A DNA stretch of 64,000 nucleotides, taken from the NCBI GenBank assembly GCA_002400365.1, contig DHFK01000087.1:9464-73463 (forward strand), in the 5' to 3' direction. This stretch comes from Anaerolineales bacterium UBA4826 (GTDB lineage: Bacteria; Chloroflexota; Anaerolineae; UBA4142). The notes under the pieces were generated by a model that had not been told where the DNA came from, did not search any database, and saw only the letters and a program-made list of their open reading frames with translations. This document shows, piece after piece, positions 43,498 through 51,962 of the stretch (within the stretch, counting starts at the first letter, position 1; the number at the start of each line of letters is the position of its first letter). A program made the translations under genes and the position numbers.

Positions 43498-44529
43498 TCA
43501 GAATGTGTATTCCCGTTTCGTGCGTCTCAGCAGATAGATAAAGAACGGCGCGCCGACGAGCGCGGTCACCACGCCGAGCGGCAACTCGGACGGCGCAAGG
43601 ACAAGGCGCGCGATCAGATCTGCCAGCACGAGAAAAATCGCGCCGCTCAGGAATGAAGCCGGCAACAGCAGGCGATGATCGGGCCCCAGCACCAAGCGGA
43701 CGACGTGCGGCACGATCAAGCCGACGAACCCGACCAAGCCGCTGATCGCGACGGCTGCGCCGGTGAGCAACGCGCCAATCGTCAGCGCCAGGAATTTTTG
43801 CCGCTCGACCGCGACGCCGAGCGCGGCGGCTTGTTCTTCGCCGAGCAGGAACGCGTTGAGATCATTCGCCAGCGCGAACGCCGCGAGCGCGCCGACGACA
43901 ACCAGCGGCGTCACGACCTTGAGCGCGTCCCAGCCGCTGGCGCTGACGCCGCCCATGGTCCACAGCACGACGCGTTGGAGCGTATTCTGGTTCATCAGCA
44001 TCAGGAATGACATGACCGACGCCATCATCGAACTCGTCGCAAAGCCCGCGAGCAACAGCGTCGTGATCGGCGTGCGCGGACCGACGCGCGCGATCTGATA
44101 GACGAGCAGCACTGCGCCCAGCGCACCCATGAACGCGGCAATCGGCACGAGCGTGAACGCAAAGACGCCGAACGACGCGGGGACGAGCAAGGCGATCGTC
44201 GCCGCGAGCGCCGCGCCGCCCGACGTGCCGAGCAAATACGGATCGGCGATCGGATTGCGGAGCAGTCCTTGGAACAACACGCCCGCGCTGGCGAGCGCGG
44301 CGCCGACGATTGCCGCGCCGCAAACACGCGGCAGGCGCAACTGCCACACGATGGTTTCCTGCGTCTCGCTCCACGCCGCGCCAATGGACACGCCCAGCGC
44401 GCGCTTGAGCGCGATCGCGGCGATGTCGCCCAGCGGAATCGCGACGGTGCCAAGCGACGCCGCTACTCCAAGCGCGAGGAGCAGCGCGAGCGCTAGCAGC
44501 GTGAGAGCGAGAATGGGTTGGCGGCGCAT
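43498..44529 (-). CDS. btuC: Vitamin B12 import permease (FecCD family)
   Basis: 343 aa, ~10 membrane helices. Typical segments: QLRLPRVCGAAIVGAALASAGVLFQGLLRNPIADPYLLGTSGGAA (trimmed family signature), the VGFVGLIVPHVVRL cytoplasmic loop that contacts the ATPase, and C-terminal ELPLGVVTALVGAPFFIYLL. It lies between btuF and btuD. Confidence 0.92.
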   Translation of the reverse strand: MRRQPILALTLLALALLLALGVAASLGTVAIPLGDIAAIALKRALGVSIGAAWSETQETIVWQLRLPRVCGAAIVGAALASAGVLFQGLLRNPIADPYLLGTSGGAALAATIALLVPASFGVFAFTLVPIAAFMGALGAVLLVYQIARVGPRTPITTLLLAGFATSSMMASVMSFLMLMNQNTLQRVVLWTMGGVSASGWDALKVVTPLVVVGALAAFALANDLNAFLLGEEQAAALGVAVERQKFLALTIGALLTGAAVAISGLVGFVGLIVPHVVRLVLGPDHRLLLPASFLSGAIFLVLADLIARLVLAPSELPLGVVTALVGAPFFIYLLRRTKREYTF

Positions 44530-44534
44530 GGGAC

Positions 44535-44636
44535 TAGGCGTATGTCATTGCGAGCCAGCATCTTTTGCCGGCGATGCAATCCCCACAGCACTCTGGGGAT
44601 TGCTTCGCCGCTTCGGCGGCTCGCAATGACACATAC
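44535..44636. repeat. CATTGCGAG dispersed repeat between btuF and btuC
   Basis: GTCATTGCGAGCC and GGCTCGCAATGAC form 13-bp ends. The inside holds GCAATCCCCACAGCACTCTGGGGATTGC, itself a hairpin. Same family as 21664-21838. Confidence 0.85.
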
Positions 44637-44638
44637 CG

Positions 44639-45700
44639 CTACTTGAACAACTCTGGGTGAATGATCTTCGCCGCGGCTTCCAAGCCATCGGCGATGCGCG
44701 GGCCAGGCCGGCTGACCAGGTTATCGTCAATCGGAAAGATTCGGTTGTTCTTGACGGCGTTGATCGCCGACCAACCGCCGCGCGCCTTGACTGATTCGGG
44801 CGTCGTGCCGTACGCGGCATCGCTCAGGATGATGAGATCAGGATTCGCGGCGATGATCGCTTCCGCGTTCACTTGGGCGTACGGCGTTTTGGCATTGGCG
44901 GTTGCGTTGACGCCTCCCGCGAGCGTGATGATGTCGTTGATGAACGAGCCGGGACCTGGCGCGTACGGCTTGGCGGGATCGGTCGCGTCGAGTTCCCAGT
45001 AGACCCGCGGCTTGGCCTGCGCGTTCGCCACCTTCGCTTTGACCGCGTCCACTTTTTGCTTCATCGCGTCGGCGATCGTTTTCGCTTTCGCATCCGTCCC
45101 GGTTGCCTTGCCAACCAGCGCGATGTCCGCGGTCACGCTATCGAACGTCGTGTTCATCGAGCCGACGACGAGCACGGTTAGTTTGAGATCGGCAAGTTTC
45201 TTGATGTCGTCAGGACTCTGGATGCCCGCCGCGAGAACCAGATCGGGCTTGAGCGCGACGATTTGCTCAAGGTTCAGCGGATACGTTTTGATCTTGGGCA
45301 AATCCTTCGTCTCGGCGGGATAATCGGAAAACGAATCCACGGCGACGACGCGGCGGCCCAGTCCGAGCGCGAACGCGATTTCGGTTGTGCTCGGCGCGAG
45401 CGAGATGATGCGTTGCGGTAGCGCAGAGATCGTCACGCTTCGATTCGCGCCGTCGGTGACGGTGATCGGCGCGGGTGTGGCTGTCGCAGGCACCGGCGTC
45501 GGCGCGACCGTTGGCGGGATTTTAGTCGGCGCAGCAGTTGGCGGGACGGGCGTCGCGGTTGGCGCGAGCGTCGCCGGAATTCGAGTCGGCGCAGCGGTGG
45601 GAGGAACGGGCGTCGCGGTTGGCGCGGGCGCGCATGCAACAACCGCGACCAGCATTATCGTCAGGGCAATCAGCCCGGCGGAAAGTTTTCGAGCGTTCAT
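44639..45700 (-). CDS. btuF: Vitamin B12-binding lipoprotein
   Basis: 353 aa from ATG 45700 with AGGAGA upstream. Lipobox VVAC, then a PTAAPT/PVPPT-repeat linker to about residue 75. The BtuF/FepB-type binding domain follows: RIISLAPSTTEIAFALGLG, LKPDLVLAAG and NPDLIILSDAAYG. Being directly behind a cobalamin riboswitch and terminator supports B12 as ligand. Confidence 0.92.
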   Translation of the reverse strand: MNARKLSAGLIALTIMLVAVVACAPAPTATPVPPTAAPTRIPATLAPTATPVPPTAAPTKIPPTVAPTPVPATATPAPITVTDGANRSVTISALPQRIISLAPSTTEIAFALGLGRRVVAVDSFSDYPAETKDLPKIKTYPLNLEQIVALKPDLVLAAGIQSPDDIKKLADLKLTVLVVGSMNTTFDSVTADIALVGKATGTDAKAKTIADAMKQKVDAVKAKVANAQAKPRVYWELDATDPAKPYAPGPGSFINDIITLAGGVNATANAKTPYAQVNAEAIIAANPDLIILSDAAYGTTPESVKARGGWSAINAVKNNRIFPIDDNLVSRPGPRIADGLEAAAKIIHPELFK

Positions 45701-45732
45701 TGGATTCTCCTGTTGTGAATTTAATGCACGAT

Positions 45733-45771
45733 GGAAAAACAAAAATCCCCTTGCCTTTTCGACAAGGGGAT
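45733..45771 (-). terminator. Riboswitch expression-platform terminator
   Basis: Minus strand: ATCCCCTTG / CAAGGGGAT stem followed by TTTTTGTTTTT, 33 nt before the btuF ATG and after the aptamer. The arrangement implies control by premature termination. Confidence 0.85.
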
Positions 45772-45844
45772 CAAGTCGCGTGAGTCATCATCATCCTGCC
45801 CCCTTTCTCGCGAAGGTTGCGTCGGGTAAGCGCGATCAGATTGC

Positions 45845-46040
45845 ATCGCGCTCTGACAGAGACAGGTTTTCTGGCTTGCTAGCAGATAACGTATGGCAGA
45901 TGGCAGATGGCTATTGAGGTTTTTGCCATAAGCCATTTGCTCTTTGCTATCTGCTAGTCCACAGTTGCGGGACAGCGTCGGCTTGACCGAACTTGCCCTG
46001 TTTGGCTCTCCCTTTCGGAAAGAGTCACCTCTGTCAATTC
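45845..46040 (-). promoter_or_regulatory. Cobalamin (AdoCbl-type) riboswitch
   Basis: Minus strand. Conserved core GCTGTCCCGCAACTGTG (around 45957-45980), a 5' segment GGTGACTCTTTCCGAAAGGGA and the B12 box GCCAGAAAACCTGTCTC (about 45858-45877) are readable in the right order. It lies upstream of btuF and a terminator, giving B12 feedback on import. A 79-nt palindromic repeat occupies the variable region between core and B12 box. Boundaries are approximate. Confidence 0.88.
45879..45957. repeat. Palindromic repeat inside the riboswitch
   Basis: CTAGCAGATA / TATCTGCTAG perfect ends, with inner ATGGCAG units facing GCCAT units. It would extend an optional peripheral stem of the aptamer. Confidence 0.75.
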
Positions 46041-46117
46041 CTATTGCGTTGAAAATGTACGGATCGCTCAACCATCCTCGCAAAGGCCCCAAACCTTCGC
46101 AAGGTTCTGGTTCGTGA

Positions 46118-46678
46118 TTATCCGAGGATGTCTGCCACGGCGAGTTCTAAACCAGGCAGGGCTTGCGGACAAAGAACTTGACCGCGCCTAACTTGCCGAA
46201 CCTCAGCGTACCCCTTTGCCGAGGGCTGACGGAAGACCTCGATATAATCTTCGCTCAGGTCAACCAGCCACAGTTCAGGGATACCGGCTTGCGCATAGAG
46301 CGGCGCTTTCGTTTCTCGGTCAAAGTCGGCGGAGGTCTCCGCCACCTCGACGATCAACAACACATCTTCGGGTTCCGGGTGCGCTCGTTCATAGAAATCA
46401 TCGCGCGGCTGTAACAAAGCCAGGTCCGGCTGTGGTTCGGAGCGCTTGCTTAGGTGAATCGGGTTCTGCACACTGACGATCGCGCGCGTGCCTATTCGTG
46501 CAGAGAAAATTTGATTCAGCCGACGGACACACGCGGCATGGCGACTGCCAATTGGACTCATTTCCAAGATCTCCCCTTCGATGAGTTCTACCCGGTCGTC
46601 CTCCGAAAGGATGCCGCTCCGCGCCATCTGATAATATTCTTCGACCGTAAAAAGTCGTTTCAGAGTTTGAAGCGTCAC
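46118..46678 (-). CDS. Uma2-family (DUF820) nuclease-like protein
   Basis: 186 aa, GTG start with AGGAGG. The Uma2 core is intact: FTVEEYYQMARSGIL, DDRVELIEGEILEMSPIG, PQPDLALLQPR, VLLIVEVAETSADFDRETKAPLYAQAGIPELWLVDL-type elements. The fold is of the PD-(D/E)xK type with an unknown role, and is abundant in Cyanobacteria and Chloroflexota. The 92 nt to argS hold no gene. Confidence 0.9.
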   Translation of the reverse strand: MTLQTLKRLFTVEEYYQMARSGILSEDDRVELIEGEILEMSPIGSRHAACVRRLNQIFSARIGTRAIVSVQNPIHLSKRSEPQPDLALLQPRDDFYERAHPEPEDVLLIVEVAETSADFDRETKAPLYAQAGIPELWLVDLSEDYIEVFRQPSAKGYAEVRQVRRGQVLCPQALPGLELAVADILG

Positions 46679-46770
46679 TCCGACCTCCTGCCACGCCGTC
46701 CTCTGTATAACACAATCTCACTGGCTCGTCAAATCAACGGTCATCTCATTTGGCGTCATGCGAACATTCG

Positions 46771-48462
46771 TCACATCGTCTCCGGCGCGCGCACGCCCAT
46801 CAGGTTCAGCGTCCGCGCGAGCGTGTGCTGCGCGGCGGCGACCAGTTTCAAGCGCGCGCGCGTGAGCGCCGCGTCTGCCGGATCGGACGAGACGACGCGG
46901 CATTGCTTGTAGAACGAGTGGAAGATGCCCGCGAGTTCGATGCCATAATGCGGCAGGTGATGCGGCTCCAGTTTCGTCGCGGCAAGTTCGATGATCTCCG
47001 GCAGGCGCAGCATCGCGCGAATGAGTTCCAGTTCGGCGGGATGCGTGAGCAACGCCACGTCGCCGCCTGCGCTCGATACACCCGACTCTGCCGCTTTTTT
47101 GAGGATACTCGCGATGCGCGCGTGCGCGTACTGCACATAGTACACCGGATTTTCCTCCGACTGTTTGACCGCGACATCGAGATCGAAATCAAGCGTGGAA
47201 TTAGCGGACTGGGTGATGAGCATAAAGCGCACGGCGTCGGGACCCACTTCCTCGATCAGTTCATCGAGCGTGACGAATTCGCCGGTGCGCTTGCTCATGC
47301 GCACCGCTTCGCCGCCGCGCCGGAGCGTGACGAATTGGTAAATCACAATCCTGACGCGTTTTTCGTCCAAGCCGAGCACGCGCGTCGCCGCCAAGAGGCG
47401 AGCGACATCGCCGTGGTGGTCTGCGCCCCAGACGTAGATGGCGCGATCGAATTCCCGCAGCGCGAGTTTGTTCCATACGTACGCGATATCCGACGCCAGA
47501 TACGTCGGGCGTTCATCCGGTTCGGCGATCACTTGCGGCGAACGGATCAGCACTTCGTCTTTCGCTTCGCCTAATGCCTGCGCGGCAAACCAGGTCGCGC
47601 CATCCTTCTCGAAAACCAGCCCCTGGTCCTGAAGAATCTTGAGCGCCTGCGCAAAGGTGCCATCCTCGTGCAACGAGCGCTCCGAGAGCCAGGTGTCAAA
47701 GCGCACGTTCATGCGCAACAGCGTCTCGCGCAAACTAGCAACCACCACGTCAATTCCCAGGCGCCCCAGTTCGCGGACGGCTTGGTCGCGCGACATCTTT
47801 AGAAATCTGTCGCCGTGCTGCTGCGCCCAGTGCTTGCCCATCTCGACGACATAGCCCCCTTGGTAGCCATCTGCAGGGAGTTTTTCGTCGCGCCCCAATG
47901 CCTGCGCGTAGCGCGCGAAAATGCTTTCGCCAAAGTGCCGCACCTGCGAGCCGTTGTCGTTGATGTAAAACTCGCGCTGAACGTCGTGCCCGGCGGCTTG
48001 CAAGATGTTCGCCAGCGTGTCGCCGATCGCGCCATTGCGTCCGCTGCCAACGTGCATCGGTCCGGTCGGATTGACGCTGACGTGCTCGACCTGGATTTTC
48101 AACCGGCGTTCGGGCTGCAGATTGCCAAAGCGCGCGCCCTCGGCAAGGATCGCGTCCACTTGACGCGCGAGCCAGGCATCGCTCAGCGTGAAATTCACAA
48201 AGCCCGGCGCGCGCGCTTCGACCCTGCCGACCGCGTCGTCGGGCGGGACGTGCGCGGCGAGCGCCTGCGCGATTTGGAGCGGCGCGCGTTGCGCGGCGCG
48301 GGCGAGTTTCAGCGGCAGCGCGGTGGAGAAATCGCCCCACTCTTTTTTCTGCGGACGCTCGACGAAAACAGCGGGGGCTGGAAACGCGGGGAGCGCGCCC
48401 GCGGTCTGCGCCCGCGCGATGGCTTGTTTAACGAGTTCGGCGAGCTGATTTTTGATCAACAT
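46771..48462 (-). CDS. argS: Arginyl-tRNA synthetase
   Basis: 563 aa, normal length. Class I signature HVSVNPTGPMHVGSGRNG (HIGH-like), KMSKS-like VRMSKRTGEFV, N-terminal Add-1 domain and C-terminal DALR anticodon-binding domain ending ARTLNLMGVRAPETM. The start overlaps the upstream gene by 35 nt, suggesting translational coupling. AGGAAA precedes the ATG. Confidence 0.96.
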   Translation of the reverse strand: MLIKNQLAELVKQAIARAQTAGALPAFPAPAVFVERPQKKEWGDFSTALPLKLARAAQRAPLQIAQALAAHVPPDDAVGRVEARAPGFVNFTLSDAWLARQVDAILAEGARFGNLQPERRLKIQVEHVSVNPTGPMHVGSGRNGAIGDTLANILQAAGHDVQREFYINDNGSQVRHFGESIFARYAQALGRDEKLPADGYQGGYVVEMGKHWAQQHGDRFLKMSRDQAVRELGRLGIDVVVASLRETLLRMNVRFDTWLSERSLHEDGTFAQALKILQDQGLVFEKDGATWFAAQALGEAKDEVLIRSPQVIAEPDERPTYLASDIAYVWNKLALREFDRAIYVWGADHHGDVARLLAATRVLGLDEKRVRIVIYQFVTLRRGGEAVRMSKRTGEFVTLDELIEEVGPDAVRFMLITQSANSTLDFDLDVAVKQSEENPVYYVQYAHARIASILKKAAESGVSSAGGDVALLTHPAELELIRAMLRLPEIIELAATKLEPHHLPHYGIELAGIFHSFYKQCRVVSSDPADAALTRARLKLVAAAQHTLARTLNLMGVRAPETM

Positions 48463-49237
48463 TTTTGGCTTTCCTAAAGTTGTTCTTGGGCGACCAACTC
48501 AAGAACGCGTAGATCGGATACAACTGCTCAATGCGCGTCAACACTTCGTCCGCGATGTGCTCCGCGCTCAGGCGTTTGTCGTTGGAGGGATAGTAAATGC
48601 CCAAACGCAAATCGTGTCCGCCGGGCTTGTACTTTTCCATCGTCGCGTTCAACATGCCGACGTTGACCAAGCGGCTTGCTTTGGCGCGCAGCGCTTCTTC
48701 GTAACGCGTGAATCCGTCTTCGCCGCGGATGTACTGCGAGAGCCGCAGCGTGTACTCGCCGCCCAGGTCTGCGAGCAGCGTTCGAAAATGACCGCGCTGA
48801 TCCGCGCCGTCGCGCAGGCGCTCCTTGAGATTCTGCCCATCCACCCACGCCTTGTCGCTGACGTAGAGTTCAACCGCGAAACCCTCTTTGTCAATGCGCG
48901 CCGCGATCATCGCGTTGGCGTAAAAGTGCCCAAAGTCTTCGAACAGTTCTTTCTTCATCAACTTGATCGTCGTCTCGGGCTTGCTATAGCGCAGGGTCAT
49001 AAAGTCAATGCGCGGCGTCGCCGGCGAAATGCGCGACGCGCTGATCAGCCACTGCGTCATCCAGTGCGGATGCAGATCCCATTTGCGTTTGCGAATCTCG
49101 GGATAGACCGCACGATGCAGGAACACGAGTTTGTCTTTGACGCGCTCGCGTTCGCCGTCGTAATCGGGATTGCCGCCGAGTCCGTTTTCAAAGACCGCGT
49201 AATCGGCGGGCGAAAAGAACAGTCCGTCTCTAGTCAT
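48428..49237 (-). CDS. Conserved-looking hypothetical protein
   Basis: 269 aa, soluble, rich in charged and aromatic residues (DLHPHWMTQWLIS, KKELFEDFGHFYANAMIAARID, GGHDLRLGIYYPSNDKRLS). No signal peptide, membrane helix or recognised domain. It lies between YfhO and argS, overlapping both (8 and 35 nt). Confidence 0.75.
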   Translation of the reverse strand: MTRDGLFFSPADYAVFENGLGGNPDYDGERERVKDKLVFLHRAVYPEIRKRKWDLHPHWMTQWLISASRISPATPRIDFMTLRYSKPETTIKLMKKELFEDFGHFYANAMIAARIDKEGFAVELYVSDKAWVDGQNLKERLRDGADQRGHFRTLLADLGGEYTLRLSQYIRGEDGFTRYEEALRAKASRLVNVGMLNATMEKYKPGGHDLRLGIYYPSNDKRLSAEHIADEVLTRIEQLYPIYAFLSWSPKNNFRKAKNVDQKSARRTR

Positions 49238-51962
49238 GGTGGATTCTGTTTCCGTGTCGAAGATAGAAAATCACAATGCCGGTCACAATCAAAAGACTTG
49301 CGCTGACTGCCGCGCCGAGCATAAACGACATCGGGCGATAATCGAAAACAAGCGTATGCGTCCCCGGTTCGATCCGCACCGCGCGGAACAAAACATCCGC
49401 GCGATAGAGCGGCGCCGGCTGACCATCCACGAACGCGTTCCAACCCGGATACCATGAATCGGTCAGCACCACATAGCCCGGCTGAGCCGTCGTCGCCGCC
49501 ATTTCGACGCGCTCGGGTTGGTAACGCGTGATGGCGATGGTGTCGGGCGACTCTGGTTGCGGCAACGCCTGCGCCAAGTCTGCCTCCGCAGACTCTTCAC
49601 CGAGCAACACCACCTGGTCGGCGCGAAAATTCCTTTCGCTCAAGCGCGCGAGCGCCGCGTCGTCGTTCATCACTTTTGCCGCGTGTACGACGAACGCGCG
49701 CGGCAGCAGGTCGAGATTCTCCCACGCCGCGACCGTATCGCTCAGATACGCCAGCCGGAACGCGTTCTTGCCGGTCAGATGCGCGAGCGAAATAGACGCG
49801 CCGTTCGCCGCGTTGAACCAGATACTTTCGATCAGCAGGCGCGCGGTCGGCTGCAGTACGCGGACGCCTACGCCGACGATCTTGCGCGCCGCCAAGTCGT
49901 ACCGCGCGAGGTACGTGTGTCCCTCGAACGCGCGACCGAACGCGCGCCAGTACGCTGAGAAAGAGTGTGCGATCCGCGCGCGCTGATGCTTGATTTGGTG
50001 CGCGGCTTGCTTGCGGTCGTAATCCCAGTCCGCCGTTTCGACGCCGACGCGCAAGGACAAGGTCTTGGTCGTATCGTCGTCAAAGCGTAAAGTGATTTCA
50101 GCCACCGGCGTGCCGTCCGCAAGGTTCGCGGCTTGCTCGGTTGCGGACGCAATGTACATCACAGCCGCCGGCGTCGGCGCAATGCTAACTTCGTTGTCCA
50201 AAATATCCAGCGCGACGGAATCGGCGGGCGTCGCCATCTTCGTCTGCGGTCGTGGCTCGAGGGGGACCATCCAATAGCGCACGTTCAGCAGGCTCAGCAT
50301 CGCCGGCGCAAGGTTGTAAAAGTACGCCTGGTGCCTGGCATATTCGAGCGACGTGTACGCCTGCGCGCTCTCTCGCCCAAAGGTCAGTCCGCTCGACGGA
50401 AAGAAACTGCCGCGCAGCGCCGGGAGAGACGGAAAGACCGACAAATCGGTGAACACGCGCTCGGGTTTTTGCGGCGCGCCCAGCGCAGTCGCCGATCGCG
50501 GTACCGTCTCAACGTACGCCGCCGGCGTTAGCGCGTCTATCGTCGCCAAGAACGGCGGGAAGAAACTTGCCAGGTCAAGCACGGTCAGCCCGACGATCGC
50601 GCTCGCCAAGACCGCGCCGTCGAGCCGACGCATCTTGCTCAGTCCAATCAGCGCCACCGAAACGAGCCCGAGCGGTAACGGGAGGATCTGCCACACCGTG
50701 AGCCAAAAGTCGAGGGGTTGCGCGTACGCCAATGCGATGACGCCCAGCGCGAACCCGGTCGCGAGAGTGATCGTTCGTTTGCCTAATTCTCGGGTTTGCG
50801 CCAATGCGTCTAGCGCGCTCGCGCCCAAAAGCGCTGCCGCAAAAACAAAGATAAAGAGATAGCGCGCCGGCACGCGGAACAAGCCAAAGATCGGCAGGCG
50901 ATAGAGCCAGGCGTACAGCGGATTCTGTCCGCCCAACGCCAGCGCCAACGCGACCAACGCCAAGCACAGCAGGAAAATCGTCTGACGATTCCGGCGCAGC
51001 AACGGCGCAAGCAGCGCGAGCAGCAGCGGCGCGATGCCAAAGTAGAACCAGTACTCGCCGCTCGCTTCCGACGGCTCGCCGCGAGCAAAAGGCAAAAGCG
51101 CCTGAGAAAGCGCTTCGACCGGCAGCGAATAACTGGCGAAAAACTCTTGGCTCGCTGCGCGGCGAACCGAATAGCCGGTCAATTCGCTCGTCGGCAGCAG
51201 TTGCGCCGCGGCGATACCACCCCCCAGTATGCCGGGCAGCACCGTAGAGAAAACGACCGCCGCTAGCGCGGCGCGCCCGTGCGCGCGCCGATGCCACAGC
51301 CATCCGCCGGCAATGCCGAACGCGCCGAACGTGAGCGCGTTCAGGAACGCCAACTGCGCCGAGCCGCAGAGAAACTGGACGCCGAACGCCAGCGTGGTAA
51401 GCGCGAACCACACCGCGCGGCGATCGGTCATTGCGCGGAGCGATTTTTGCAGCCGGTCTTGAAAGAAAATCAACCACGGCAGCCACGCCATCGTCGCGAT
51501 GACGGAGGGATGCGAGAGATGTCCAAAGATCACGCCGTTGAACGAAAAGACGAATCCCGCCAGGCACGCGCCCGGCGCGCGCACCCCCAGCGACCGCGCG
51601 CAAGCGTACATGCCGACGCCCGCCCACGCCAGGTGGAGCAAAATTCCGTACGACAGCGCGAAATGCGCCGGCAATAGTTTGTAAAGGAGCCAATTGATCG
51701 GATACAGCGCGCCCACCTGCCCTTCCGCCAGTAGCGGAAAACCGGCGAGCAAGCCCGGCGTCCAGAGCGGCAGCCGCCCCTCGTTCAGCGCGCGCGCCAG
51801 TTCAACGCCAAAGGGATGGAACAAGCGCACGACATCCGTCGTGAACCAGACATTCTGCCCGAGCGTCACCTGCCAGAAATACACCGGCGACCACGCGGCG
51901 AGCAACGCAATCGCCCCCACGTCTCCGCTACGGAAGAATCTGAGTTCACGGAAAGCGGACAT
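49230..51962 (-). CDS. YfhO-family membrane glycosyl-transfer protein
   Basis: 910 aa. ~12 N-terminal membrane helices, with the acidic loop and LWTPGLLAGFPLLAEGQVGALYPINWLLYKLLP characteristic of YfhO/GT-C proteins, then a long extracytoplasmic region and a last helix (SFMLGAAVSASLLIVTGIVIFYL). The C-terminal PGYVVLTDSWYPGWNAFVDG is typical of the family. It is implicated in lipoteichoic- or glycolipid glycosylation in Bacillus. It overlaps neighbours on both sides. Confidence 0.88.
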   Translation of the reverse strand: MSAFRELRFFRSGDVGAIALLAAWSPVYFWQVTLGQNVWFTTDVVRLFHPFGVELARALNEGRLPLWTPGLLAGFPLLAEGQVGALYPINWLLYKLLPAHFALSYGILLHLAWAGVGMYACARSLGVRAPGACLAGFVFSFNGVIFGHLSHPSVIATMAWLPWLIFFQDRLQKSLRAMTDRRAVWFALTTLAFGVQFLCGSAQLAFLNALTFGAFGIAGGWLWHRRAHGRAALAAVVFSTVLPGILGGGIAAAQLLPTSELTGYSVRRAASQEFFASYSLPVEALSQALLPFARGEPSEASGEYWFYFGIAPLLLALLAPLLRRNRQTIFLLCLALVALALALGGQNPLYAWLYRLPIFGLFRVPARYLFIFVFAAALLGASALDALAQTRELGKRTITLATGFALGVIALAYAQPLDFWLTVWQILPLPLGLVSVALIGLSKMRRLDGAVLASAIVGLTVLDLASFFPPFLATIDALTPAAYVETVPRSATALGAPQKPERVFTDLSVFPSLPALRGSFFPSSGLTFGRESAQAYTSLEYARHQAYFYNLAPAMLSLLNVRYWMVPLEPRPQTKMATPADSVALDILDNEVSIAPTPAAVMYIASATEQAANLADGTPVAEITLRFDDDTTKTLSLRVGVETADWDYDRKQAAHQIKHQRARIAHSFSAYWRAFGRAFEGHTYLARYDLAARKIVGVGVRVLQPTARLLIESIWFNAANGASISLAHLTGKNAFRLAYLSDTVAAWENLDLLPRAFVVHAAKVMNDDAALARLSERNFRADQVVLLGEESAEADLAQALPQPESPDTIAITRYQPERVEMAATTAQPGYVVLTDSWYPGWNAFVDGQPAPLYRADVLFRAVRIEPGTHTLVFDYRPMSFMLGAAVSASLLIVTGIVIFYLRHGNRIHHD

